The position numbers and the translations under genes are program-made. Positions 1-8,876 of a stretch of 64,000 nt of DNA are shown here, piece by piece; within the stretch, counting starts at the first letter, position 1, and every line of letters begins with the position of its first letter. The DNA lies in the NCBI GenBank assembly GCA_015059145.1, contig SVAZ01000001.1:124001-188000 (forward strand), written 5' to 3'. The notes beneath the pieces are model-generated. The model was not told the origin of the DNA. It searched no databases and worked only from the letters and a program-made list of their open reading frames with translations. The stretch is from Erysipelotrichaceae bacterium. GTDB taxonomy: Bacteria > Bacillota_I > Bacilli_A > Acholeplasmatales > Anaeroplasmataceae.

Positions 1-736
1 TAATTCCGATTGCTGATAAATCAGCTGCCTCTAAATAAAAGATTATTCCTTCCTCATTGTGCTTTTTAATGTATTCCTTTGTATAATCAAATTTAGTTCC
101 ACAAAGAGTTGATAAGCAGTCTAAACATCCTCCTAGTAATCTTCCCTTAAAAGGATTTGTATAATTAAGAGGTGATATTATCTTGTCCATATCAAATTGA
201 TAGCTTGGGAATATATCCTTTGTTTCATTAAGCACCCATTTAGGATAACCCTTAAATACCTTTTCGCCCTTTAGCATTCTAATAGTATCTAAGGCATCAT
301 ATTCAAGTGGATAGCTATAAAAGCTTGATGCGTGAATACTATAAATAGTTTCTAAATTACAGATGGTTGTTAGTGTGTATGTTAGATTTGTGTTATCTGA
401 ATAACCTACAAACCATTTAGGTGGAAGTGACATTATTTTTTTAAAGTCAATGTGCTCAAGTATTTCAATCATAGTCTCTCCGCCACCAACAGATAGTATT
501 GCCTCAGCATCCGATTCATATGCCTCCATAAATTCCTTAGCTCTTAGCTTAGGAGTATTAGAGCCTGCAATACCTGCGGCTTTAAAGCAGTTATCACCCA
601 CAGTCACCCTAAAATTTAATTTATCAAAGGTTTTTAAGGATTCAGTTAGTCTTTCCTCATATGGAGATGTTGTACAACCAAATGATGGTGCAGTTAAATA
701 GATATGAGGCTGTTTGCTTAAATATTTAGGCTTCAT
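1..736 (-). CDS. LD-carboxypeptidase, peptidase family S66 (3' end beyond window)
   Basis: S66 serine peptidases (LdcA/MccF type) cleave the L-D bond of the peptidoglycan tetrapeptide or related amide substrates in the cytoplasm. The visible 245 codons start with MKPKYLSKQP and contain the family's N-terminal TAPS segment, a GGGETM turn and the nucleophile-elbow motif GYSDNT (the Ser is the expected nucleophile), then a GRLLGGCLD segment. The C-terminal Glu/His part of the triad lies outside the window. The start at 736 is preceded by GAAGGGAT and a TATAAT box on the minus strand. The 252-nt ORF on the opposite strand is a shadow. LdcA and MccF-like members cannot be separated from this fragment. 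Confidence 0.85.
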   Translation of the reverse strand, partial: MKPKYLSKQPHIYLTAPSFGCTTSPYEERLTESLKTFDKLNFRVTVGDNCFKAAGIAGSNTPKLRAKEFMEAYESDAEAILSVGGGETMIEILEHIDFKKIMSLPPKWFVGYSDNTNLTYTLTTICNLETIYSIHASSFYSYPLEYDALDTIRMLKGEKVFKGYPKWVLNETKDIFPSYQFDMDKIISPLNYTNPFKGRLLGGCLDCLSTLCGTKFDYTKEYIKKHNEEGIIFYLEAADLSAIGI

Positions 737-760
737 AATATCAATCCCTTCTTGTTTGTA

Positions 761-805
761 ATTATATCATAATTTCTTTATTTTTTTTTAAGTATTTGTT
801 ATAAT
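761..805. promoter_or_regulatory. Divergent promoter -10 boxes
   Basis: A minus-strand TATAAT (761-766) faces the S66 peptidase gene and a plus-strand TATAAT (800-805) faces the unknown gene at 845. No convincing -35 boxes are seen, so these are -10 calls only. Confidence 0.45.
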
Positions 806-844
806 TACTATGTGTGTGAATTTATTTAAAGGTGGAATATTTAT

Positions 845-1378
845 ATGTGGGAAAAAATTAAAAAGTTTATGGGTATAAAAAAGAAGGAGCCACAGGAGCC
901 TGGTGTAATCGGCTTTTATGATTCTAAGCCATTCCATAATTTTAAATATGCATTAATTTATGCAAACGAGACACTTATTTCTGAGTCTGATGATGAGAAG
1001 AAGGCAAGTGTAATGATATATACTAGAAATTATAAAAACACAACATTTATCAATGTATTAGTTTTTAAGGAAGAAGGATTTAATACTCTTGATTATGATT
1101 ATGAGAAGCTAAAGCCTTTATTAATTGAAAAGGGTTTAACACCTTGTGAAAGAAGCATCGTTATGATCTTGTTCCAGCATTATAATGAGAACACTATTGC
1201 TCTAGCAAAGAGCTTCTGTAAGTCTGATAAGAACCATTTCCAACAAGCATGCATATACAATGCTAAAAAGGTACAAATGGATTTCTATAAGCCAGTCCCA
1301 AAATTCTATAAGCTTTATGATATAATGTGTGAGGATCTATATTTTGATTTAGCATTTATAGATTCTACAAAGGATTAA
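845..1378 (+). CDS. Hypothetical protein, 177 aa
   Basis: I do not recognise this protein. It is soluble in appearance, starts with a basic segment (MWEKIKKFMGIKKKE) and continues as a mixed alpha/beta sequence rich in Lys, Tyr and Phe, with no signal peptide or membrane segment. AGGTGG at 830-835 supports the ATG at 845. It lies 4 bases upstream of the membrane protein gene at 1383, so the two are very likely co-transcribed and may act together. Base composition matches the neighbours. Confidence 0.7.
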   Translation: MWEKIKKFMGIKKKEPQEPGVIGFYDSKPFHNFKYALIYANETLISESDDEKKASVMIYTRNYKNTTFINVLVFKEEGFNTLDYDYEKLKPLLIEKGLTPCERSIVMILFQHYNENTIALAKSFCKSDKNHFQQACIYNAKKVQMDFYKPVPKFYKLYDIMCEDLYFDLAFIDSTKD

Positions 1379-1382
1379 TCTT

Positions 1383-2051
1383 ATGAAAAAATTAAGTAAA
1401 AAGGCTACATGGATTATTGTAGCAGCACTATTTGTTCTTGCAATATTATTAATTATTGCCTGTACGTTTGCACAAGGAAATTGGCCTAAGGTTTTAATGG
1501 TAATATTAGGTATTGATTTTATTGCCTTAACATTACTAATTCAACGTGCATCTATTTTAACATTTAGATATAAACCAAAGACTAACTATATAACAAAGGA
1601 TTATACTGGTGAATTTGACTCTATACCAGCAAGCTTAAAGAAGTGTGGCTTTACTGAAAGAAAGGAAGCCTATGGGAAAAGCTTTTTATGGATAGAGGGG
1701 ACTATTGCGTATAAATGTAATTTAGTATTGGATATAGAAAAATACTTTAATCAGCAGGTTGAAGAGGAGACTAATACAAAACCAAATAAAGCTTTAGAAA
1801 AATGTGATAGATTTATTGGCTTTGAAGTATTTAAGGAAATTGATGAAGATAATTTAGTTAAGCTTCCTGATTTCTCATTACAAGGAACTAATATTTATTA
1901 TACGGCTTTACTTTATCAAGAGGATAATTTATTTAAATGCTTAAATTATTTAGAGCCTGATGAAAAGTTTGTTGATGCGTTTAATAGACTATTAAGTTGT
2001 TTAAATTTAGAGGAAAAAAAGGATAGCATAATCACAGAGGATATAGCATAA
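1383..2051 (+). CDS. Hypothetical membrane protein, 222 aa
   Basis: Family not recognised. Two adjacent hydrophobic segments (about residues 10-28 and 34-54) form an N-terminal hairpin, followed by a soluble C-terminal domain of about 165 residues that should be cytoplasmic if both termini face inward. It starts 4 bases after the stop of the 177-aa gene, implying translational coupling, and is followed by a strong terminator. The pair therefore forms a two-gene unit of unknown function. Confidence 0.7.
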   Translation: MKKLSKKATWIIVAALFVLAILLIIACTFAQGNWPKVLMVILGIDFIALTLLIQRASILTFRYKPKTNYITKDYTGEFDSIPASLKKCGFTERKEAYGKSFLWIEGTIAYKCNLVLDIEKYFNQQVEEETNTKPNKALEKCDRFIGFEVFKEIDEDNLVKLPDFSLQGTNIYYTALLYQEDNLFKCLNYLEPDEKFVDAFNRLLSCLNLEEKKDSIITEDIA

Positions 2052-2104
2052 TTTATAATAAACAAGTTATAAAAATTTTATAATTTTAATCTATGTTTTG
2101 ACTT

Positions 2105-2128
2105 AAAAGGGAAGTAAAATTCCCTTTT
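2105..2128 (+). terminator. Rho-independent terminator
   Basis: Stem AAAAGGGAA / TTCCCTTTT with a 6-base loop, followed by a T-rich tail. It ends the two-gene unknown unit 845-2051. Confidence 0.85.
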
Positions 2129-2186
2129 CTTTTTTAATAATTTTTGAAATTATAATAATTTTATAAGCAAAAAAATATAAAAAATC

Positions 2187-2215
2187 TTGAATTTATTAAA
2201 TTATTATAATACAAT
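2187..2215 (+). promoter_or_regulatory. Promoter of ppdK
   Basis: TTGAAT (2187-2192), 17-base spacer, TACAAT (2210-2215). It lies about 40 bases before the ppdK start codon, which has AGGAG at 2240-2244. Confidence 0.6.
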
Positions 2216-2252
2216 TTATAATTGTCGTTGATATAAAAAAGGAGTCGATATA

Positions 2253-4874
2253 ATGAAAAAGTGGGTTTATCTTTTTGAAGAAGGAAACGCTAACATGAGA
2301 GAGCTATTAGGTGGCAAGGGAGCCAATCTTGCCGAGATGACTAATTTAGGTCTTCCTATTCCTCATGGATTTACAATTACAACAGAAGCTTGTATGGATT
2401 ATTTTATTAATAATGGTGTTATTAGAGATGATATATTAGACCAAGCAAATAAAGCATTAAAGCTATTAGAGGAAAAGCAAGGAAAAAAATTTGGAGATAT
2501 TGACAATCCATTATTAGTTTCAGTGCGTTCTGGTGCTCGTGCATCAATGCCAGGTATGATGGATACAATTTTAAACCTAGGCTTAAATGATCAATCTGTA
2601 AAGGGATTAGCTAGTAAAACTGGTAATCCTAGATTTGCGTATGACTCATACCGTAGATTTATTCAAATGTTTTCAGATGTAGTTATGGGCTTAGCTAAGA
2701 GTGAGTTTGAGCACGTATTAGCTAAGATTAAATCTGAAAAGGGCTACACATATGATTATGAGTTAACTAGTGAGGATTTAGTTGAGGTAGTTAATACATA
2801 TAAGGCATTCTATAAAGAAAACCTAAATGTAGAATTCCCACAGGATCCTAATGAGCAATTATCTTTAGCAATTGAGGCTGTATTTAAATCTTGGAATAAT
2901 GAAAGAGCTATTTATTATAGAAAGCTAAATGATATTCCATCTGATTGGGGTACTGCAGTTAATATTCAATCAATGGTATTTGGTAATATGGGTGATACAT
3001 CTGGTACAGGTGTAGCATTTACTAGAAATCCAGCTACTGGTGAAAAGAATATTTTTGGTGAATATTTAATTAATGCTCAGGGTGAGGATGTTGTTGCAGG
3101 TATTCGTACACCTTCACCAATTTCTAGATTAGAAATAGATATGCCTTTAGTTTATAAGGATTTTATTAGAATTGCAGATATATTAGAAAATCATTATCAT
3201 GATATGCAGGATATGGAATTTACTATTGAAAATGGTAAGCTATATTTCCTACAAACTAGAAATGGTAAAAGAACAGCACAGGCTGCATTAGAAATTGCAT
3301 GTCAAATGGTTGATGAGGGTATGATTACTAAGGAAGAGGCAATATTAAGAATTGAAGCTAAAACATTAGATCAACTATTACACTCTAAATTTGATGAAGA
3401 GGATATGAAGACTAAGGCTTGTATTGGTAAGGGTCTTCCTGCATCACCTGGTGCTGCAGCTGGTAGAGTATATTTCACAGCTATGGATGCGAAAGAGGCA
3501 GCTAAAAGTGGTCAAAGAGTTATATTAGTAAGATTAGAAACATCACCTGAGGATATTGAGGGTATGCATATAGCTCAAGGTACTTTAACATGTCATGGTG
3601 GTATGACTTCACATGCAGCGGTTGTTGCTCGTGGTATGGGTAAGGCTTGTGTATGTGGATGCAATAACTGTGATATCGATGAGGTAGGAAAAACTATGAC
3701 TTTAGGTGGAAAGCTTATTCGTCAAGGTGACTACATTTCATTTGATGGTTCAACTGGTTACATTTATTATGGTGACATTAAAACTAACCCTGCTCAAATT
3801 GATGGTAATCTAGAAAAGATTATGGCATGGGCAGATGAATATAGAACATTACAAATCAGAACAAATGCTGATACTGTAAAGGATGCAAAAAGAGCTAGAG
3901 AATTTGGTGCTGAGGGAATCGGCTTATGTCGTTCTGAGCATATGTTCTTTGGTTCAGAAAGAATTCCTGAGATTCGTAAGATGATTTTAGCTAGAAATAC
4001 TCGTCAAAGAGAGGAAGCATTAGTTAAGCTTGAGGAATTCCAATATGAGGATTATAAGGGATTATATGAGGTTATGGCTGGCTTACCAGTTACAATCCGT
4101 TTATTAGATCCACCTCTACATGAATTCCTACCTAAGGCTGATGACATTCGTGATTTAGCAGCTGAAATGGGTAGAGAAATAGAAGAGGTAGAGGCACATT
4201 GTACAGAGCTACATGAATTTAATCCTATGATGGGTCATAGAGGATGTCGTTTAGCAATTACTTATCCAGAAATTGCTCAAATGCAAGCAAGAGCTATTAT
4301 TCGTGCCGCAATTGATGCATCTAAGACGATAGGCCAAAATGTAAAGCCTGAAATTATGGTGCCACTAATTGGTGATGTTAAGGAATTACAAAATGTAAAG
4401 GCTACATTAGTAAATGAAATTGAAAATGTTATGGCACAAAAGGGTGTTAAGCTAGATTATTCAATTGGTACTATGATTGAAACACCACGTGCTGCATTAT
4501 TATCTGATGAAATAGCACAAGAGGCTGAATTCTTCTCATTTGGTACAAATGATTTAACTCAAATGACATTTGGTTTATCACGTGATGATGCTGGTAAATT
4601 CTTGAATGATTATTATCATAAGCATATTTATGAATCAGATCCATTTGCAAAGCTAGATCAAAATGGTGTTGGTAAATTAATACAATTAGCAGCAAGCCAA
4701 GGTAAAAAGGTTAGACCTGAATTACATTTAGGTATTTGTGGTGAGCATGGTGGAGAGCCATCAAGTATAGAATTTGTAAATCAAATTGGTTTAGATTATG
4801 TATCTTGTTCTCCATATAGAGTACCTATTGCTAGATTAGCAGCAGCTCAAGCATCTATAAAACTTAACAAATAA
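2253..4874 (+). CDS. ppdK: Pyruvate, phosphate dikinase
   Basis: Interconverts PEP, AMP and PPi with pyruvate, ATP and Pi in the cytosol; in anaerobic fermenters it often replaces or complements pyruvate kinase in PPi-dependent glycolysis. At 873 aa it has the usual PPDK length. Domain order is canonical: N-terminal nucleotide-binding domain (GGKGANLAEM near residue 22, VSVRSGA near 90), the phosphohistidine domain with GGMTSHAAV (catalytic His454), and a C-terminal PEP-binding TIM barrel ending in LGICGEHGG (catalytic Cys829). It is monocistronic: it has its own promoter and terminator, and no PpdK regulatory kinase gene is adjacent. Confidence 0.97.
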   Translation: MKKWVYLFEEGNANMRELLGGKGANLAEMTNLGLPIPHGFTITTEACMDYFINNGVIRDDILDQANKALKLLEEKQGKKFGDIDNPLLVSVRSGARASMPGMMDTILNLGLNDQSVKGLASKTGNPRFAYDSYRRFIQMFSDVVMGLAKSEFEHVLAKIKSEKGYTYDYELTSEDLVEVVNTYKAFYKENLNVEFPQDPNEQLSLAIEAVFKSWNNERAIYYRKLNDIPSDWGTAVNIQSMVFGNMGDTSGTGVAFTRNPATGEKNIFGEYLINAQGEDVVAGIRTPSPISRLEIDMPLVYKDFIRIADILENHYHDMQDMEFTIENGKLYFLQTRNGKRTAQAALEIACQMVDEGMITKEEAILRIEAKTLDQLLHSKFDEEDMKTKACIGKGLPASPGAAAGRVYFTAMDAKEAAKSGQRVILVRLETSPEDIEGMHIAQGTLTCHGGMTSHAAVVARGMGKACVCGCNNCDIDEVGKTMTLGGKLIRQGDYISFDGSTGYIYYGDIKTNPAQIDGNLEKIMAWADEYRTLQIRTNADTVKDAKRAREFGAEGIGLCRSEHMFFGSERIPEIRKMILARNTRQREEALVKLEEFQYEDYKGLYEVMAGLPVTIRLLDPPLHEFLPKADDIRDLAAEMGREIEEVEAHCTELHEFNPMMGHRGCRLAITYPEIAQMQARAIIRAAIDASKTIGQNVKPEIMVPLIGDVKELQNVKATLVNEIENVMAQKGVKLDYSIGTMIETPRAALLSDEIAQEAEFFSFGTNDLTQMTFGLSRDDAGKFLNDYYHKHIYESDPFAKLDQNGVGKLIQLAASQGKKVRPELHLGICGEHGGEPSSIEFVNQIGLDYVSCSPYRVPIARLAAAQASIKLNK

Positions 4875-4875
4875 C

Positions 4876-4907
4876 AAAAAAACACAATTCAAACGAATTG
4901 TGTTTTT
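4876..4907. terminator. Bidirectional terminator between ppdK and birA
   Basis: Perfect stem CACAATTC / GAATTGTG with an AAAC loop, A-run on the left and T-run on the right. It can end both converging units, ppdK (+) and the fatty-acid operon (-). Confidence 0.9.
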
Positions 4908-5562
4908 ATTTTACTATTGAGCTTTTTATATCTATTTCATTAGCTGATACTATTATAGTGTTATCAGCATTCTCTAATATTAGCTTAAGATCTTCTGTGA
5001 AATTTATTATTTGATAATCTATACCCTTATAATGAATTGTTAATCCTAGTACTGAGGAATATGAACGGTATAGATTTAGTAAAAATGAGTTACCAACTGG
5101 CAATAGCTTTTTATAGCATCTAATTATAGAGCTTAATAATGTAGATGAATCAACATTAACAAATGTAGCATTAAGCTCATTATTTTTTTTTGATGTGTTT
5201 ATTCCAATACCAACGATATCGCAGCTTTTCTTGCCTTGCTCATAAATACACTCAATTAATATTCCAGCAAGCTTTTTATCGTTTATATAAATATCATTAG
5301 GCCATTTGATTTGAGCCCTTATATTGTATGATAGTAATGCATAAACAATTGCTAGTGGAGCTATTAAATGGTGATTGGCATTTTGTTCCTTAAATAAAAT
5401 AGAGAATGTCAAATCATCATCTGAAAGCCATTGTCTATCGAACCTGCCTCGACCATTAGTTTGTTTTAAAGCTCTAATAACTGTATTAGTACTATAATTA
5501 TTATGGTTTTCCTTTAAATATGTATTTGTAGAGGGTAGCTCATTAAATTCAATAATTTTCAT
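4906..5562 (-). CDS. birA: Biotin--[acetyl-CoA carboxylase] ligase
   Basis: Activates biotin to biotinyl-AMP and transfers it to the lysine of AccB. The 218-aa protein has the biotin-binding GRGR motif (residues 37-40), KWPND (86-90) and KLAGILIE (97-104). It begins directly with the catalytic domain, so it lacks the N-terminal DNA-binding HTH of BirA-type repressors and cannot regulate biotin genes that way. It is the last gene of the fatty-acid operon and its ATG overlaps the fabZ stop by one base, putting the ligase in the same transcript as its substrate AccB. Confidence 0.95.
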   Translation of the reverse strand: MKIIEFNELPSTNTYLKENHNNYSTNTVIRALKQTNGRGRFDRQWLSDDDLTFSILFKEQNANHHLIAPLAIVYALLSYNIRAQIKWPNDIYINDKKLAGILIECIYEQGKKSCDIVGIGINTSKKNNELNATFVNVDSSTLLSSIIRCYKKLLPVGNSFLLNLYRSYSSVLGLTIHYKGIDYQIINFTEDLKLILENADNTIIVSANEIDIKSSIVK

Positions 5563-5996
5563 TATTTTATGGCAAATCCAATTTCAGCAGAGCAAGCTAA
5601 TTCGTCACCAACATATGCCTTAGCTTCACCAGAGCCCATACCATGACGTAATGCCTTTAATGAAACCTGAAGCTTTAATACATCACCAGGAGTTACCTGC
5701 TTGCGCCACTTAACATTATTAGCTCCTGTAAAGAATACAAGCTTACCCTTATATTCATCCATTGATAATACTGCAACAGCACCACATTGAGCAAGAGCCT
5801 CTAAAATAAGAACACCAGGCATTACCTGATATTGTGGGAAGTGACCTTGGAAGAATGGTTCGTTAGTAGTAACACACTTATAACCATAAATTGTTAGCTT
5901 ACCGTCAACCTCTTCAATTTTTTCAATTCTATCTACCAATAGAAACGGATATCTATGTGGTAATATTTTTTTGATGTCTTCATTATTGTAAAGCAT
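5562..5996 (-). CDS. fabZ: 3-hydroxyacyl-[ACP] dehydratase FabZ
   Basis: Dehydrates 3-hydroxyacyl-ACP to trans-2-enoyl-ACP in type II fatty-acid elongation. The 144-aa hot-dog protein has LPHRYPFLLVDRI (residues 12-24), catalytic His52 in GHFP and Glu66 in LEALAQ. No fabA, fabM or fabN is seen in the window, so nothing here shows how unsaturated fatty acids would be made. The gene sits 2 bases downstream of fabF and overlaps birA by one base. Confidence 0.97.
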   Translation of the reverse strand: MLYNNEDIKKILPHRYPFLLVDRIEKIEEVDGKLTIYGYKCVTTNEPFFQGHFPQYQVMPGVLILEALAQCGAVAVLSMDEYKGKLVFFTGANNVKWRKQVTPGDVLKLQVSLKALRHGMGSGEAKAYVGDELACSAEIGFAIK

Positions 5997-5998
5997 AA

Positions 5999-7234
5999 TT
6001 AGTCACTCCATTTCTTTAATATGATACAAGCATTATGGCCACCAAAGCCTAATGAGTTACTCATAACATAATTTAATTCTGACTTTCTAGGTATGTTTGC
6101 AACGATATCTAAATCACACTCTGGGTCTGGTGTTTGATAGTTAATTGTTGGTGGAACAATTCCTTCAACAATTGCCTTTGCAGAAATAATTGCCTCTACA
6201 GCACCAGCAGCACCTAGAAGGTGACCCGTGTTACCCTTAGTAGATGATACCATTATTTTATTTGCATGCTCCTTAAATGTCAACTTAATAGCGTTAGTTT
6301 CTGTTAAATCATTTAAATGAGTAGAAGTACCATGTGCATTTATATAATCAATTTGATCATAATTTATTTTAGCATCCTTAATAGCATTTACCATTGCTTT
6401 AGATGATATAGAGCCATCCATTAATGGAGCAGTAATATGATTAGCATCACAGCTTACACCATATCCTACAAGCTCTGCATAAATTTTTGCCTTACGCTTT
6501 AATGCATGCTCAAGCTCCTCAAGAATTAGGACACCTGCTCCCTCACCCATTACAAAGCCTTTTCTTTCTGCATCAAATGGGATACTAGCTCTATTAGGAT
6601 CTTCAGTTGTTGCTAAAGCCTTAATAGATTGGAAGCCAGCAATACCAATTTTACAAATAGATGATTCAGCACCACCTGTAATCATGATATCCTCATATCC
6701 ATATCTAATACGATTAAATGCATCACCAATCGCATTTGTACCAGCCGCACAAGCAGTAACTGCAGAAGATACATATCCATTACATTGGTAGTCAATTGCA
6801 AGTCCACCAGCAGCTAAATTTATTAGTGCTTTTGGAATGAAAAATGGAGAGGTTCTACCTGGTCCCTTTTCAACCATAACAATTGTATTATCTTGAATTG
6901 TTTCAAGTCCACCAATACCAGAAGCTAATAATACACCGAAGCGATCGTGGTCGATTTCATCAAGATTTAATCCAGAATCAGCCATTGCCTCCTTTGCAGC
7001 AATTTTAGCATATACTGCAAAATTATCATTATTCTTAACCTCTTTAAAATCTAAGTATTTTTCAGGCTCTAAATTTTTAACCTCTGCAGCAAGCTTTACC
7101 TTGAAATCAGAAGTGTCAAAATGAGTTATTGGAGCAATACCACATTTTGTATTTAGGATTCCATCCCACATTTCATTTACATTATTACCAATAGGAGTTA
7201 CAGCTCCTAAACCTGTTATTACAACTCTTCTCAT
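5999..7234 (-). CDS. fabF: 3-oxoacyl-[ACP] synthase II
   Basis: Condenses malonyl-ACP with acyl-ACP during chain elongation. The 411-aa thiolase-fold protein carries the KAS triad: Cys162 in VTACAAGTNA, a His in NAHGTST near residue 302 and a His in KGNTGHLLGAAG near 338. The start follows fabG by 9 bases with GGAGG spacing (TAGGAGGC). It is the only KAS I/II in the operon, so it probably carries all elongation condensations here. Confidence 0.97.
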   Translation of the reverse strand: MRRVVITGLGAVTPIGNNVNEMWDGILNTKCGIAPITHFDTSDFKVKLAAEVKNLEPEKYLDFKEVKNNDNFAVYAKIAAKEAMADSGLNLDEIDHDRFGVLLASGIGGLETIQDNTIVMVEKGPGRTSPFFIPKALINLAAGGLAIDYQCNGYVSSAVTACAAGTNAIGDAFNRIRYGYEDIMITGGAESSICKIGIAGFQSIKALATTEDPNRASIPFDAERKGFVMGEGAGVLILEELEHALKRKAKIYAELVGYGVSCDANHITAPLMDGSISSKAMVNAIKDAKINYDQIDYINAHGTSTHLNDLTETNAIKLTFKEHANKIMVSSTKGNTGHLLGAAGAVEAIISAKAIVEGIVPPTINYQTPDPECDLDIVANIPRKSELNYVMSNSLGFGGHNACIILKKWSD

Positions 7235-7243
7235 AATAGCCTC

Positions 7244-7972
7244 CTATATAACCATTCCACCGCAAACATTAATAACTTGTCCAGTAATATATGATGCTTT
7301 ATCAGATGCTAAGAAGCATACAGCATTGCTGATGTCCTTAGGTTCACCCAATCTTTTTAATGGAATTTGCTTAGCAATTTCAGCTTTAATTTCATCACTT
7401 AATACGTTTGTCATATCTGTTTGAATATAACCAGGTGCAATACAATTTACTGTGATTCCACGGCTTGCAAATTCTTTTGCAAATGATTTAGACATTGCAA
7501 TAACTCCACCCTTAGAAGCAGAGTAATTTGCTTGTCCTATATTACCAACTTCACCAATTACTGAAGCCATATTTATAATCTTACCTGATTTTTGCTTAAA
7601 CATGATTTTGCTTGCATATTTACACATATAGAAAGTTCCATTTAAATTTGTTTGAACAACCTTTTGAAAATCCTCCTCAGTCATTCTTAAAACTAAATTG
7701 TCTAATGTGATACCAGCATTATTTACCAATAAATTAATTCTACCGAATTTTTGCATTGCTGCATCAATTATAGCTTGGCATTCATTCGCTTCACTTACAT
7801 TACCCTTTACTATAATTGCTTCATTAAATTCATCACATAAAGCTTTAACCTCTAAAGCCTTAGCCTCATTACTATTATAATTAATAACTACGTTATAGCC
7901 CTCCTGAGCTAAATCGATAGCTATTTGTCTTCCGATACCTCTTGTAGCACCTGTGACTATTGCAACCTTCAT
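7244..7972 (-). CDS. fabG: 3-oxoacyl-[ACP] reductase FabG
   Basis: NADPH-dependent reduction of 3-oxoacyl-ACP. The 242-aa short-chain dehydrogenase has the dinucleotide motif TGATRGIG (residues 7-14), NNAG near 84-87 and the catalytic Ser137-Tyr150-Lys154 set (YSASK). Its ATG overlaps the fabD stop (ATGA), indicating translational coupling. Confidence 0.97.
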   Translation of the reverse strand: MKVAIVTGATRGIGRQIAIDLAQEGYNVVINYNSNEAKALEVKALCDEFNEAIIVKGNVSEANECQAIIDAAMQKFGRINLLVNNAGITLDNLVLRMTEEDFQKVVQTNLNGTFYMCKYASKIMFKQKSGKIINMASVIGEVGNIGQANYSASKGGVIAMSKSFAKEFASRGITVNCIAPGYIQTDMTNVLSDEIKAEIAKQIPLKRLGEPKDISNAVCFLASDKASYITGQVINVCGGMVI

Positions 7973-8871
7973 TTTAGTACCTCACAAATATTTAAGATAG
8001 ATTCTAATGTATCAGTATTATAAACCGCTACATCAGGGTTAGTCTTTTTAACGAATCCGCTTAATGCAGTTCCTGGACCGATTTCAATAAATGTATCAAC
8101 ACCATTTTGAATCATATATTCTAGAGATTGCTGGAATCTTACAGAGGATTTGATTTGCTTCTGTAAAATATCCTTAATATTGTCATCTGATTCAGTACCA
8201 TAAGTGTTATATACAACCTTATATTCAGGCTTATTTAAATTATACTTATCTAATTCGTTTCTAAGCTTGTTACTAGCATCCTCTAATAAAGATGAATGGA
8301 ATGCTCCACTAACATTTAGCTTAATAGCTCTACGAGCGCCCTTAGCCTTTAATAGCTCACATGCCTCATCAATAGCAGCATTTTCGCCAGTTATTACAAT
8401 TTGACCAGGGCAGTTATAGTTAGCAACCTCACATAATCCCGTTACATCCTTAATAGTATTCTTGATAGTGTTCTCATCAAGATTAATGATTGCAGCCATA
8501 GAAGTAGTACCAGCAGGTAAGGCATTTTGCATAATTTCACCACGCTTGGCAGTGATTTCAACAGCGTCGTTTAAATTAAAGCAATTTGAAAATGCTAATG
8601 CAGAATATTCACCTAGGCTTAAGCCAGCGACATATTCAGGATTTATCCCCTTATTCTTTAGAAACTGTGCAACAGCATAAGATTCTAATAGAATTGTGCT
8701 TTGAGTATTCCTAGTTTGATTTAGCTCCTCAGATGGACCATTGAAGCATAGATCACGATATTTTGGGTAGGTATCAAAAATTTTCTTTGTATTATCATCA
8801 TGCTGATAAAGCTCATAACCCATTCCTACCTTTTGAGCTCCTTGTCCAGCAAATATAAAAGCTATACTCAT
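7969..8871 (-). CDS. fabD: Malonyl-CoA:ACP transacylase
   Basis: Moves malonate from CoA to ACP. The 300-aa protein has GQGAQ (9-13), the nucleophile elbow GLSLG (Ser85) and His192 in GAFHSS. It ends with TGA inside the ATGA overlap with fabG; only one other gene in the window (vanZ) uses TGA as stop. It is 5 bases downstream of fabK. Confidence 0.97.
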   Translation of the reverse strand: MSIAFIFAGQGAQKVGMGYELYQHDDNTKKIFDTYPKYRDLCFNGPSEELNQTRNTQSTILLESYAVAQFLKNKGINPEYVAGLSLGEYSALAFSNCFNLNDAVEITAKRGEIMQNALPAGTTSMAAIINLDENTIKNTIKDVTGLCEVANYNCPGQIVITGENAAIDEACELLKAKGARRAIKLNVSGAFHSSLLEDASNKLRNELDKYNLNKPEYKVVYNTYGTESDDNIKDILQKQIKSSVRFQQSLEYMIQNGVDTFIEIGPGTALSGFVKKTNPDVAVYNTDTLESILNICEVLK

Positions 8872-8876
8872 AATTT

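Noticed and set aside
450-701. 83-aa plus-strand ORF
   Set aside because: It lies antisense to the S66 peptidase, whose motifs are clear; low-complexity Ser/Leu product typical of a shadow frame.
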